Shown: positions 8,547 through 17,116, counted from the first letter of the stretch. The stretch is DNA of 64,000 bases from an uncultured Lachnospiraceae bacterium (GCA_910578885.1 CAJTSH010000003.1:1-64000), one strand, 5' to 3'. Made by a program: numbers and translations. Notes: generated by a model not told the origin, from the letters alone.

Positions 8547-9467
8547 CTATGAAGTATAATCTTTAATAATAGGCGGAATCTGAGAAAGCATGTTGTCTAC
8601 ATCCTCAAACATAGCGCTCTTGGTTGTTCCCATATTGCTTGCGCGATTGATGTGCTGCATTACTTCCTGATAACGCTTTTTGATTTTTTCAAAGAAGCCG
8701 CATAACGTATCAAGAGCGACTCTGGAATCATCAATGACCTGCGAAATCTCCGTATGCACAGTTGTTGCGCTCTCTGCCGCCTGTGTAATATTATCAAACA
8801 TTTCGTATGTCTCATCTACTTTGGACAAGCTCTGTTCCAATGCCTGATGAGAAGTATTGATGCTGGCGCTGAGTTTATCAGCTCCCTGCTCCACATCCCC
8901 TATACTGGAATCCACCATAGCGACAAGGTTTTTGATTTCTTCCGCCAGACTCTTCACTTCGCCCGCCACTACAGCAAATCCTTTTCCTTGTTCCCCCGCT
9001 CTTGCAGCCTCAATAGAAGCGTTCAATGAAAGAATATTCGTCTGGTCTGCAATGGATACGATTTTATTCATACATCCTTTGATCTCCTTTAGGGATAATT
9101 GAAAATCATCAAAGGTACTTTGCATTTCATCAAAATATGTCCCCACTACGAGCGAACTGTTTTTGAGTTCCTCAACTTCACTCTGCGCCTGAACTACAGA
9201 CTGGGAAATACTATCTTTTACAGATTCAAACTGACCGGAAACCGTATTGATATTGGAAAAGGTCTGTTCAAAATTCTCAAGGGTTCCTCTAAATTTTTCC
9301 GAACTTTCCAGCACATCGCCAAAGGATTTACTCACCATGCTCAGTTCCCGCAAGGACGCCACTTCGCCTTGCACAAGCTCCCGCTGATAATCCTTGAGGC
9401 TTTCTGTAACATACAAAACCGGATACAGGCTTTTCGTTTTCTGCCGGGATTTTTTCAAAAATTTCAT
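8547..9467 (-). CDS. Soluble methyl-accepting chemotaxis-type signalling protein
   Basis: The 306-residue protein has no transmembrane segment or HAMP domain. Its central part is a long coiled coil with the MCP hairpin tip: IVSIADQTNILSLNASIEAA, then RAGEQGKGFAVVAGEVKSLA around residues 140-180, the region that contacts CheW and CheA. N- and C-terminal parts are helical and of unknown role. The ATG at 9467 has GGGAGG 6 nt upstream and starts 13 bp after the FIST gene stop. The two genes are thus one operon, and the FIST protein is the likely ligand-sensing partner of this cytoplasmic receptor. No chemotaxis core genes occur in the window. Confidence 0.85.
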   Translation of the reverse strand: MKFLKKSRQKTKSLYPVLYVTESLKDYQRELVQGEVASLRELSMVSKSFGDVLESSEKFRGTLENFEQTFSNINTVSGQFESVKDSISQSVVQAQSEVEELKNSSLVVGTYFDEMQSTFDDFQLSLKEIKGCMNKIVSIADQTNILSLNASIEAARAGEQGKGFAVVAGEVKSLAEEIKNLVAMVDSSIGDVEQGADKLSASINTSHQALEQSLSKVDETYEMFDNITQAAESATTVHTEISQVIDDSRVALDTLCGFFEKIKKRYQEVMQHINRASNMGTTKSAMFEDVDNMLSQIPPIIKDYTS

Positions 9468-9480
9468 TTCTTTCCTCCCT

Positions 9481-10536
9481 TTACTCAAATACAACGCAAG
9501 TCATGGACTGGTTGACAAATCGGTTGTTATAGTGTTCTCCATATCCTACCAGACCGGCATGGCAGCCTAGGGCGCTCATTTCCTGCAAATATTCGTTCAT
9601 ATAATGATTATCAGTAAACAGCAAATATCTGAACAGGCAATTTACGGAAAATACGGCTGAAATTCTGGGGAAATCCCTGCGGATCGTATTGATGGTGTCT
9701 TTTACGATTGCCTTATAGTCTCCCAGCTCCAGCATGATAAGTACATCTGAATCATTTACTTGGCGGAAGCATGTCAATGCATTGCCGTTCACCTCTTTAA
9801 TGGATATGATGCAGGTATCGTCTCCGTTAATCTTTCCGAATGGATTTTTAAAGGTCTGCGTCTGTATTTCTTTTTCTGACACATGGAGAATATCCTGATA
9901 AACCTGTTTTGCCGACGCTCCGTTTAATTTTCCGATTATGTAGTTGGCCTTGTCCGTTTTAGATGCAATAAAACGGTAATTTCCCATCTGATGGTAAATA
10001 TTTTCCTTATAAGCCTTTACCTTGCCATGATTATTTTTGACTAGAGCATAAGCTACTGCATCCTCATAAACCTTCCCGTTCGCAGACACCTTCCCTGCAT
10101 CTCCGGTGCCGCCGACCAAAGAAATGTTGTGATGCTTTAATACACTGTAAATCGTGGTTAATGCACATGCGTCATTTCCGGAACAAAAATCAATGCACAC
10201 CGTATCCTCATGCGAACTGTTGATTGTGTGTACATCCCGCTCCAACCGTTCAATATACTTCACCGGCATAACGGATACCTCTTCCAACACATTGGCGGTT
10301 GCACTGACGCCGTCATAAAATGCTATGATACCTACGCCTTTTTCCACTATTCTCGTATCATAGCTCATCCCGATACATCCAATGCTGGGGATTTGAGGAT
10401 AAAGCTCCTCCAGCTTCTTCACATGCGCTTCAAACTGGTCGCTGTTGGATAATAGCATAATCAATTGGGGATTATTCAGCCCACGGACTGCTTCCTGCAG
10501 ATTTCCGCTCTGACTCATACCAAAAAACTGTTTCAA
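9481..10536 (-). CDS. FIST-domain sensor protein
   Basis: The 351-residue cytoplasmic protein matches the FIST N and FIST C modules. Features seen are IPSIGCIGMSYDTRIVEKGV followed by GIIAFYDG in the first half, the Gly-rich SLVGGTGDAGKVSANGKVYE with DAVAYALV in the middle, and a C-terminal part ending VGYGEHYN with MTCVVFE. FIST domains are proposed small-molecule (perhaps amino acid) sensors found beside or fused to MCPs and histidine kinases. Here the stop is 13 bp before the soluble MCP start, giving a two-gene sensory operon. The family name is recognised; ligand and output are unknown. Confidence 0.82.
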   Translation of the reverse strand: MKQFFGMSQSGNLQEAVRGLNNPQLIMLLSNSDQFEAHVKKLEELYPQIPSIGCIGMSYDTRIVEKGVGIIAFYDGVSATANVLEEVSVMPVKYIERLERDVHTINSSHEDTVCIDFCSGNDACALTTIYSVLKHHNISLVGGTGDAGKVSANGKVYEDAVAYALVKNNHGKVKAYKENIYHQMGNYRFIASKTDKANYIIGKLNGASAKQVYQDILHVSEKEIQTQTFKNPFGKINGDDTCIISIKEVNGNALTCFRQVNDSDVLIMLELGDYKAIVKDTINTIRRDFPRISAVFSVNCLFRYLLFTDNHYMNEYLQEMSALGCHAGLVGYGEHYNNRFVNQSMTCVVFE

Positions 10537-10668
10537 AACGTTGCCCTCTCTTCCTTTTCATTGATTATTCTTTTTCTCAGTTAAGCAACATTATACTTCA
10601 TGCCAAGATACTAGGTCAATGATTATTCCCCAGATTCTTTGTGAAATTTGTAAAACTCTGCCTGTATA

Positions 10669-11868
10669 TCATTTCTTTTCCAATAACTTTAACAGTTCAT
10701 TTAAAAGGACGTCTGCCGCCTCTTCTTTTGACATCATTGGGACGTCCAGTGTTTTTTCTTCTGTTATCAGCGTCAGATGATTCGTATCTGTTCCAAATCC
10801 TGCCCCCGTTTCTCTTAAACTGTTTGCGGCTATCATATCCGCATGCTTCTTAAGGAGCTTCTTCTTAGAATTCTCTAAGACCTGCTCCGTCTCCATTGAA
10901 AATCCGCATAAGACCTGCCCCTGCCTCTTATTCTCGCCCAGATATGCCAGAATGTCCTTCGTCCGCTTAAGCGCAACAGACATATCCCCATCCGTTTTCT
11001 TTATCTTATGTTCTGCCGTTTCTGTCGGCGTATAATCTGCTACCGCAGCCGCCATGACAACAATATCTGACTGCCCGCTCTCCGCCGTCACCGCTTCAAA
11101 CATCTCGTTCGCACTCTCTACCTCGACCACATTTACAAACGGAGGCGGCGCAATTTCAACGGGTCCGCTGACCAGCGTCACCTCAGCGCCCCGCAGCATC
11201 GCATTCTTTGCTATGGCATAGCCCATCTTTCCTGTAGAATGATTCGTGATGAACCGGACGGGATCAATGCTCTCTCTGGTAGGTCCCGCCGTCACCAGTA
11301 TGCGCTTACCTGACAAATCTTTTTCTTTTGCGATTTCACGAAGCACATAATCTACCAGTATTTCCTCTTTCGGAAGCTTGCCTGCACCCACGTCGCGGCA
11401 GGCAAGCCTCCCTGTTTCCGGCGGGATTACGGTAATTCCAAACCGCTGCAGTTTCGATAAATTGTCCTGTACGATTTTATTCTCATACATATTTGTATTC
11501 ATCGCAGGCGATACCAGCACCGGGCATTTTGCGGCAAGAATTGTCGTAGAAAGCATATCGTCAGCGATTCCGTTTGCCATTTTCCCTATGATATTTGCCG
11601 ACGCCGGCGCAACCAGAAACACATCCGCCTGCTTCGCCAAAGAGACATGCGCTACATGGAACTGAAAGTTCCGGTCAAATGTATCTACCAGACATTTGTG
11701 TTTTGTCAGGGACTCAAATGTAATCGGATTGATGAAATGAACTGCATTTGCGGTCATAATTACATGTACCTCGGCTCCAAGCTTGACCAGAAGAGACGCC
11801 GCGTTCGCCATCTTATAAGCGGCAATCGAGCCGGTAACTCCAAGAACTACGGTCTTCCCTTTTAACAT
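10669..11868 (-). CDS. coaBC: Bifunctional phosphopantothenoylcysteine decarboxylase / phosphopantothenate-cysteine ligase
   Basis: The 399-residue protein catalyses two consecutive steps from 4'-phosphopantothenate to 4'-phosphopantetheine in CoA synthesis. Residues 1-180 are the FMN-dependent CoaC domain (GVTGSIAAYK, the catalytic histidine in FHVAHVSLA, PASANIIGKMANGIADD, the PAMN motif and the Cys-bearing lid near GRLACRD). Residues 185-399 are the CoaB ligase (GPTRESIDPVRFITNHSTGK, and AAVADYTP). Its ATG directly abuts the panD stop, so it is translationally coupled as the last gene of the pan cluster. Normal length for the fused enzyme. Confidence 0.95.
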   Translation of the reverse strand: MLKGKTVVLGVTGSIAAYKMANAASLLVKLGAEVHVIMTANAVHFINPITFESLTKHKCLVDTFDRNFQFHVAHVSLAKQADVFLVAPASANIIGKMANGIADDMLSTTILAAKCPVLVSPAMNTNMYENKIVQDNLSKLQRFGITVIPPETGRLACRDVGAGKLPKEEILVDYVLREIAKEKDLSGKRILVTAGPTRESIDPVRFITNHSTGKMGYAIAKNAMLRGAEVTLVSGPVEIAPPPFVNVVEVESANEMFEAVTAESGQSDIVVMAAAVADYTPTETAEHKIKKTDGDMSVALKRTKDILAYLGENKRQGQVLCGFSMETEQVLENSKKKLLKKHADMIAANSLRETGAGFGTDTNHLTLITEEKTLDVPMMSKEEAADVLLNELLKLLEKK

Positions 11869-12261
11869 TTACACCAAGTCCTCCAGTCTTCCATGCTTCT
11901 CGTAGCGGGTAACCCGCGTAGTCTGATTCTTTTCATCCACAAATACGACCCGCGGCGGATTCTCCTTCAATTCTTCCGGCGTCATAGAAGCGTAGGACAT
12001 GATGATGATTTTATCCCCTACCGCTACCTTTCTTGCCGCCGCCCCGTTCAGGCAGATCATTCCGCTCTCTCTCGCTCCGCTGATGGCATAGGTTTCAAAT
12101 CGGGAACCGTTGTCGATATCGACAATCTGTACCTTTTCATATTCCATGATCCCCGCCTGCTCCAAAAGCGCCTCGTCAATTGTTATGCTTCCAATATAAT
12201 TCAGCTCCGCCTGTACGACGGTCGCGCGGTGAATCTTACTTTTCAATGCCTGTATCTGCAT
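11869..12261 (-). CDS. panD: Aspartate 1-decarboxylase precursor
   Basis: This 130-residue pyruvoyl enzyme makes beta-alanine from aspartate for pantothenate synthesis. The self-cleavage site Gly-Ser is visible in LNYIGSITID at residues 24-25; cleavage yields the pyruvoyl group on Ser25. Other landmarks are KIHRATVVQAELNY at the start, NGAAAR and YASM. AGGAGGAG lies 6 nt before the ATG. The gene overlaps panC by 26 bp and abuts coaBC, so the three are expressed together. Confidence 0.96.
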   Translation of the reverse strand: MQIQALKSKIHRATVVQAELNYIGSITIDEALLEQAGIMEYEKVQIVDIDNGSRFETYAISGARESGMICLNGAAARKVAVGDKIIIMSYASMTPEELKENPPRVVFVDEKNQTTRVTRYEKHGRLEDLV

Positions 12262-13111
12262 TCTTTTCTCCTCCTATGATGAAATTATCTATCAGCCTTG
12301 TCTTTCCTATATAAACAGCCATAGCGACCAGCACGTTTCCTTCTATCTTATCCACTTTCTCAATCGTATCCATACTGACTGCCTCGACATAATCAATCTT
12401 CGCCATTGGCTCTTTTTCCAGATTTTCTTTCATCGCTGCCACAAGCTCTTTGGCGTTCGTCATGCCGTCCTCCGCCAGCTTCTCTCCAAGTCGGATGGTT
12501 TTGCTTAAAATCAACGCCGCTTTTCGTTCCTCTTCATTTAAATAGGTATTTCTGGAACTCTTTGCCAGTCCGTCCTCCTCTCTGACAATCGGACATCCCA
12601 CGACTTCTATATCCATATTTAAGTCTTTTACCATGCGGCGGATTACCGCTAGCTGCTGCGCATCCTTCTGACCGAAAAACGCCTTATCCGGCGTCACGAT
12701 ATGGAACAATTTACTTACGACAGTACAAACGCCGCGGAAATGAATCGGTCTGGATTTTCCGCAAAGCTCCTTCGTAAGTCCATTCATATCCACAAACGAA
12801 CAGAAACCGTCCGCATACATCTCCTCTACTTCAGGATGGAAAATTAAATCCACGCCAATGGATTCGCAGAGCTTTGCATCCGCCTCCAAATCCCTCGGAT
12901 AACTGTCCAAATCCTCGTTCGCCCCAAACTGCATCGGATTGACGAAAATGCTTGCCACCACTTTGTCGCAGTCAAGTCTTGCGCGCTTCATCAAACTCGC
13001 ATGCCCCTCGTGCAGATATCCCATCGTAGGAACAAATCCTACAATAAGACCTTCTCTTTTCCATTCCTTTACCTGTGCCCTTACTTCATTGATTGTCGAT
13101 ACGATCTGCAT
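12236..13111 (-). CDS. panC: Pantothenate synthetase
   Basis: This enzyme joins pantoate and beta-alanine with ATP. Seen are the nucleotidyltransferase motifs PTMGYLHEGHASLM (HIGH-like), VNPMQFG, FFGQKDAQQL and the KSSRNTYL loop that binds phosphate. The length of 291 residues is normal. The ATG at 13111 is preferred over that at 13117 because AAGGAG lies 7 nt upstream of the former and only 1 nt from the latter. It follows panB by 11 bp and overlaps panD. Confidence 0.96.
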   Translation of the reverse strand: MQIVSTINEVRAQVKEWKREGLIVGFVPTMGYLHEGHASLMKRARLDCDKVVASIFVNPMQFGANEDLDSYPRDLEADAKLCESIGVDLIFHPEVEEMYADGFCSFVDMNGLTKELCGKSRPIHFRGVCTVVSKLFHIVTPDKAFFGQKDAQQLAVIRRMVKDLNMDIEVVGCPIVREEDGLAKSSRNTYLNEEERKAALILSKTIRLGEKLAEDGMTNAKELVAAMKENLEKEPMAKIDYVEAVSMDTIEKVDKIEGNVLVAMAVYIGKTRLIDNFIIGGEKNADTGIEK

Positions 13112-13122
13112 TGTCATTCTCC

Positions 13123-13950
13123 TTAATATAATTTCTCTAATACATCGTCCGCAATGGTATACTCATGTTCCTTTGCCGGAAAAGTCCCCTCCTGCACTTC
13201 TCTGCAATAGGCGCTAAAAGCTTCTTTCATGACTTCGCCCACGGTTGCAAAGCGCTTGACAAATTTCGGCGTAAAATCCGAAAACATTCCCAGCATATCC
13301 TGATAAACAAGCACCTGCCCGTCACAGATGTTTCCTGCTCCGATACCGATGGTCGGAATCCGAAGCTCCTTCGTGATAAGCTCTGCCAGCTTTGCCGGAA
13401 CGCATTCCAATACGACGGCAAATGCCCCCGCCTCTTCAATGGCTTTCGCATCCTCCATCAGTTTTTTAGCTGCCGCTTCGTTCTTTCCCTGAACCTTAAA
13501 GCCGCCGAAGGCATTGATAGACTGCGGAGTCAGTCCCAAATGCGCCACTACCGGAATCCCCGCTGCAACGATTGCCTTTATCTGGGGGCACACCTCTTTG
13601 CCTCCTTCTAATTTCACAGCCCCGGCCCTTCCTTCTTTCATCAGCCTTCCCGCATTCACTACCGCATCATAGACGCTGGTCTGATAGGACATAAACGGCA
13701 TATCAATAATGACCAGCGCATTTTTTGCTCCTCTTGCAACCGCTGCGCCGTGATGTATCATATCCTCCATCGTAACCGAAAGTGTATCTTCATATCCTAA
13801 AATGACATTTCCCAGCGAATCTCCCACCAGAATGGAATTCACGCCGGCTTCATCAATCAGCTTCGCTGTAGAATAATCATAGGCTGTCAGCATTGTCAGC
13901 TTTTCGCCCTTTTCCTTTGCTTCCCGAAATGTTAAAACTGTATTCTTCAT
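13123..13950 (-). CDS. panB: 3-methyl-2-oxobutanoate hydroxymethyltransferase
   Basis: The first committed step of pantothenate synthesis transfers a hydroxymethyl group from methylene-tetrahydrofolate to 2-ketoisovalerate. The 275-residue TIM-barrel protein shows MLTAYDYSTAKL, the metal ligand region VGDSLGNVILGY, VKLEGG, AHLGLTPQS and IGIGAG. The ATG at 13950 gives MKNTVLTFREAKEKGEK; AAAGGG lies about 7 nt upstream. It comes 36 bp after the DUF2520 gene and 11 bp before panC. Confidence 0.96.
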   Translation of the reverse strand: MKNTVLTFREAKEKGEKLTMLTAYDYSTAKLIDEAGVNSILVGDSLGNVILGYEDTLSVTMEDMIHHGAAVARGAKNALVIIDMPFMSYQTSVYDAVVNAGRLMKEGRAGAVKLEGGKEVCPQIKAIVAAGIPVVAHLGLTPQSINAFGGFKVQGKNEAAAKKLMEDAKAIEEAGAFAVVLECVPAKLAELITKELRIPTIGIGAGNICDGQVLVYQDMLGMFSDFTPKFVKRFATVGEVMKEAFSAYCREVQEGTFPAKEHEYTIADDVLEKLY

Positions 13951-13986
13951 TTTCCAATCCCTTTCCTGCTGCAAAATGCTTGATAA

Positions 13987-14835
13987 TTACTTTCCTTTTT
14001 GTAATACTTCTTGCAGACTTTCATAATCTCTATCCAGATTCTTCCTTTTTGCGATTTTTATTAACTGCCTGGACAGTAACCGATAAATTTCTTTCGTTTC
14101 ACCCTCTAATGCCTGTAAATGCTTTTCCACTGTTCCCGCATCGGCGCGTTCTACAGGTCCCGTCAACGCCGCTGCCGCACTGAGGTCTGCAATCTTTTTG
14201 GCATTTCCCAAAAACAACGGCTGCAGCGCCTTATCCGAAAAGTCTTCGCTCAAGCCGCACTCTTTAAGCATTTCCGAGGCAAGTTCAGACAGACCTGCCA
14301 CCAGATTACTGGCAAAAACTGCCGCTGCATGGTATTTCACCTTCACCTCAGGTAAAATCTCTTCCACCGGATTGCCAAGCCTTTGAAACAATTCCACAAA
14401 TTCTTTCTTGGAAGTTCCTTCTCCTTCTATTGTAAAATACGCTTTGGATAAATCCCGATAGCCTGTCAGCTTATCGCTGACGGCACAAATTGGATGGATG
14501 GAATACCCACAGGCACCCCTTTTGCCGATACCAGAAAAAACCATAGAAGACAATGCCCCGCTGCAATGCACGAGATTCTTTCCCTCTATGTCTGACTGAA
14601 TAATTTCAGAATAAACTTCACGGATACTCCCGTCCGGAACCGTAAGAAACAGAGTATCACTTTCTTCTATCAATTCTTCTAATTTCCCGTAATACTTTGT
14701 CTTTGTAAATGCCGCCGCTTCTTTTGAAGATTCCTGATTACGACTATAGTAGCCGGTTACGCACACATCATGCTCCGTAAAGTATCTTCCCAATGAGAAG
14801 CCTACTTTACCTGCTCCTACAAATCCTATTCTCAT
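13987..14835 (-). CDS. Rossmann-like/DUF2520 protein, candidate ketopantoate reductase
   Basis: The N-terminal 120 residues form a Rossmann nucleotide-binding domain (RIGFVGAGKVGFSLGRYF), followed by VHCSGALSS and the conserved SIHPICAVSD. The C-terminal helical DUF2520 half has KYHAAAVFASNLVAGLSELA and ALTGPVERAD. This two-domain arrangement is that of 6-phosphogluconate dehydrogenase-like reductases. It is the first gene of the panB-panC-panD-coaBC run, which lacks a recognisable panE. I infer, from that gap and from my recollection of PanG-type reductases, that it supplies NADPH-dependent ketopantoate reduction; an unrelated reductase role is possible. The start at 14835 follows AGGTGA by 4 nt. 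Confidence 0.75.
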   Translation of the reverse strand: MRIGFVGAGKVGFSLGRYFTEHDVCVTGYYSRNQESSKEAAAFTKTKYYGKLEELIEESDTLFLTVPDGSIREVYSEIIQSDIEGKNLVHCSGALSSMVFSGIGKRGACGYSIHPICAVSDKLTGYRDLSKAYFTIEGEGTSKKEFVELFQRLGNPVEEILPEVKVKYHAAAVFASNLVAGLSELASEMLKECGLSEDFSDKALQPLFLGNAKKIADLSAAAALTGPVERADAGTVEKHLQALEGETKEIYRLLSRQLIKIAKRKNLDRDYESLQEVLQKGK

Positions 14836-15028
14836 CCTATCACCTGCTTTCACTCTCGTTGTGCCACACATACGATGTCAAACGGCGATACTCTCTTTCT
14901 TCTGCCGAAGGTTATCATTCTTTTGGTACAGTTTCTTGCGAATACCATCCACAATGAAGTCTAACACCCTTGCCGTAAAATTTCAACCTTTTCCTTTCTT
15001 AAATCCCGGAAATAAAATTTACTGGTAA

Positions 15029-15099
15029 ATGCCGGCAGACATACTTCACATAAACAATTTGGTGCGTTGCCCGTCTATGTGAAGTATGTCTGCCGGCAT
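15029..15099. repeat. Perfect 24-bp inverted repeat (large hairpin)
   Basis: Positions 15029-15052 are the exact reverse complement of 15076-15099, with a 23-nt loop. It begins 36 bp downstream of the dpaB stop and could act as its terminator, but neither flank has a real run of T. It may instead be a mobile repeat unit. Confidence 0.7.
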
Positions 15100-15134
15100 T
15101 GCCGCGTCCGAATCGCCGATAAATCCCAAATTTC

Positions 15135-15722
15135 TTAAAACGGCGACCGTACCAAAGGCTGAAGCTGTTTTCCCTTCAAGGCCTCTTCTATTGTTTCTCC
15201 CAAAAGTTCCACATGAGCAATCATGGAATTCGGTTTCTTCATATAGTTATCCTGCCCAAAGGGAACAAAATAGATATTTTTCATATTCATCAGCATTCCG
15301 ATGTTTTTCAGGTTCATCCCTAATGCGTCGTTGCTGGACATTGAGATAACCAGAGGCTTTTCGTTTCTCAGGTGTGCCTTTGCCGCCATCAATACCGGGG
15401 TGTCCGTAATCCCGTTACAGAGCTTTGCCATCGTATTTCCCGTACATGGAGCAATAACCAATACATCCAGATATCCTTTCGGTCCAATCGGCTCCGCACC
15501 CTCAATTGTACGGATTGCTTCATGTCCCGTAATTTTCTCAATTCTTTCCACAAATTCATCCGCCTGACCAAATCTGGTATCCAGTGTCTGGGCATTCACA
15601 GAGAATATCGGTATCACATGCGCCCCATCCTCTACCAGCTGTTCCAGTACATGCGTGATTTTATCAAAAGTACAAAACGAGCCGGTGATTGCAAATCCGA
15701 CTGTAGTATCATACTTTTTCAT
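15135..15722 (-). CDS. dpaB: Dipicolinate synthase subunit B
   Basis: The 195-residue flavoprotein-like subunit (also called SpoVFB) works with DpaA to make dipicolinic acid from the lysine-pathway intermediate in the mother cell. It shows GFAITGSFCTFDKI at the N-terminus, VLVIAPCTGNTMAKLCNGITD and PLVISMSSNDALG, typical of this subunit and related to the flavodoxin-like CoaC fold. It starts 27 bp after dpaA, forming the standard dpaAB operon. Presence implies an endospore former. Confidence 0.95.
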   Translation of the reverse strand: MKKYDTTVGFAITGSFCTFDKITHVLEQLVEDGAHVIPIFSVNAQTLDTRFGQADEFVERIEKITGHEAIRTIEGAEPIGPKGYLDVLVIAPCTGNTMAKLCNGITDTPVLMAAKAHLRNEKPLVISMSSNDALGMNLKNIGMLMNMKNIYFVPFGQDNYMKKPNSMIAHVELLGETIEEALKGKQLQPLVRSPF

Positions 15723-15749
15723 TCCAAATCCTTTCCTTTACCTGTTCTT

Positions 15750-16619
15750 TTAATTTGTTTCTGTTTTCATAATTTCCTCTGCAAGAATCTCCCCCGCCGT
15801 CTTCGGCGCATACTTCCCCGGAAGTCCAAGGCAGAGCTTTGCCGCTATCCCTAGCGCCCCCGCCGCCTCATAATCCACTCCTCCGGGGGCAGAAGCAATA
15901 TCTATAATTGCCACATCCCTTTTGCATGCCTCTAAAATTTTCCGGCTTACAACCTGTGCCGGTACGGTATTGAAAATATAGTCATAGTCTCCAAAATGGT
16001 TTTCATCCTCTTCCTGGCTGCGGCTGCACAGTCCATATGCTGTTGCTCTGGCCCGTTTCCTGCCGCTTCTCTCTATTACATCCACCCTTGCGCCCAGACA
16101 TTTCAGTTTATCGGCAAGCACAGCTCCGCACCGTCCGAACCCAATTACCAGACAATGACTGCCGGATAACTGTCCCTCGCCCAAAGCGATTGCTTCTGCG
16201 ATACCGCCCTCGGCAGTAGACACCGCATTGAGATACGCAACCCGTTCTGACTTCATAAAATCCATGCACTGCCCCTGCTTCATTTCGCATGTGCCGCGCA
16301 ATTCTATCGGTATATTCCCCCCATAAATCCTTTCCTTCTCTTTCATATGCGGGCAGAGTTCTTCCAACATAAACTCTCCGCCGGTTCCCTTTACGGTCTG
16401 CCCGTCGACAGTCACCGGCACCGGAAGTACCACCAACGTCCTCTGTGCATCCATGCAAAAAAACACTTCTTCTTTGGTTTCAAGAATTCTGCACTCATCT
16501 ATTCCTTCCGAAAACGCTTCCCCAAATACAGTGACGGAATATCCATGCAAGAGCAAATGCTTTGCCATATAAAACTGGCGGGCGTCACCGCCGATGATTA
16601 AGACTTCTTTTCTATCCAT
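15750..16619 (-). CDS. dpaA: Dipicolinate synthase subunit A
   Basis: The 289-residue NAD(P)-dependent subunit (SpoVFA) has a first domain starting VLIIGGDARQFYMAKHL and a second Rossmann fold with CLVIGFGRCGAVLADKLKCL. YIFNTVPAQV and IDIASAPGGVDYEAA are typical of the family. It makes the 2,3-dihydrodipicolinate-to-dipicolinate step with DpaB. GGGAGG lies 6 nt upstream of the ATG, and a sigma-K promoter precedes it, placing expression late in the mother cell. Confidence 0.95.
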   Translation of the reverse strand: MDRKEVLIIGGDARQFYMAKHLLLHGYSVTVFGEAFSEGIDECRILETKEEVFFCMDAQRTLVVLPVPVTVDGQTVKGTGGEFMLEELCPHMKEKERIYGGNIPIELRGTCEMKQGQCMDFMKSERVAYLNAVSTAEGGIAEAIALGEGQLSGSHCLVIGFGRCGAVLADKLKCLGARVDVIERSGRKRARATAYGLCSRSQEEDENHFGDYDYIFNTVPAQVVSRKILEACKRDVAIIDIASAPGGVDYEAAGALGIAAKLCLGLPGKYAPKTAGEILAEEIMKTETN

Positions 16620-16639
16620 GATACGCCTCCCGCATACCT

Positions 16640-16668
16640 TACTATATGCAGCCGGCTTTTCCGGGGTG
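16640..16668 (-). promoter_or_regulatory. Sigma-K promoter of dpaAB
   Basis: On the minus strand CACC (16668-16665) is followed after 16 bp by CATATAGTA (16648-16640). This fits the sigma-K consensus mACm-16-CATAnnnTA exactly. The -10 element is about 20 nt before the dpaA start, leaving a short leader that contains the ribosome binding site. Confidence 0.75.
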
Positions 16669-16737
16669 TTCTATGGGCAGTGCCTTTTATGAAAATCCAG
16701 CGCTGCCGGCCAGAGTCTTTCCTAATAGAAAATAAAA

Positions 16738-16783
16738 TAGGGTAGGGAAGATTTATTCCCTACCCGCCGCGCCGAGTGCGCAT
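16738..16783 (+). repeat. Dispersed repeat family 2, partial copy A
   Basis: It contains GTAGGGAAGATTTATTCCCT followed by ACCCGCCGCGCCGAGTGCGC, the left half of the 84-bp element seen complete at 41541-41624. The right half is replaced by a family 1 repeat. Confidence 0.6.
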
Positions 16784-16786
16784 AAT

Positions 16787-16858
16787 ATTTTTTATATCAT
16801 AGGAAAGTCATAGACTTAACACTTCACAGCAACAAGGTCTTTCCTATGATATAAAAAA
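16787..16858. repeat. Dispersed repeat family 1, complete palindromic copy
   Basis: The arms TTTTTTATATCATAGGAAAG and CTTTCCTATGATATAAAAAA are perfect inverted repeats of 20 bp around a 31-nt centre. The centre (CATAGACTTAACACTTCACA and onward) is shared with 3090-3140. The element has no coding capacity and resembles a small non-autonomous palindromic repeat. Confidence 0.7.
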
Positions 16859-17116
16859 GCCCTTTAGCTGCTGCAGTTCTTTGTCTCTTTCTCTCATCAA
16901 TGATCCCCTTTCTGTGCGTTGCAGGATGAGAATAGAACAAATCCACCGTATTATATCCTCTCCCTGCTATATAAAATTGTTCTTATGCAAGGAATTCTTA
17001 CGGAGGAGTTCCGTTCTTGAACCCAGTGCACACAGCACTGAACATAGACTTTTAGAATTTAGAAATCTTTGCTTCTTCATTTTAACACAGACCATACCAT
17101 TACTTCAAGTCAAAAA

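Larger units (their letters stand above)
16669..17116. other. Long intergenic region with repeat copies
   Basis: Between the dpaAB promoter and the degV terminator there is no credible gene. It holds a short family 1 match (about 16709-16730), a partial family 2 copy, and the complete family 1 palindrome. The stretch 16870-17110 shows small hairpins such as GCACACAGCACTG-like pairs but nothing I can name. Confidence 0.5.
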
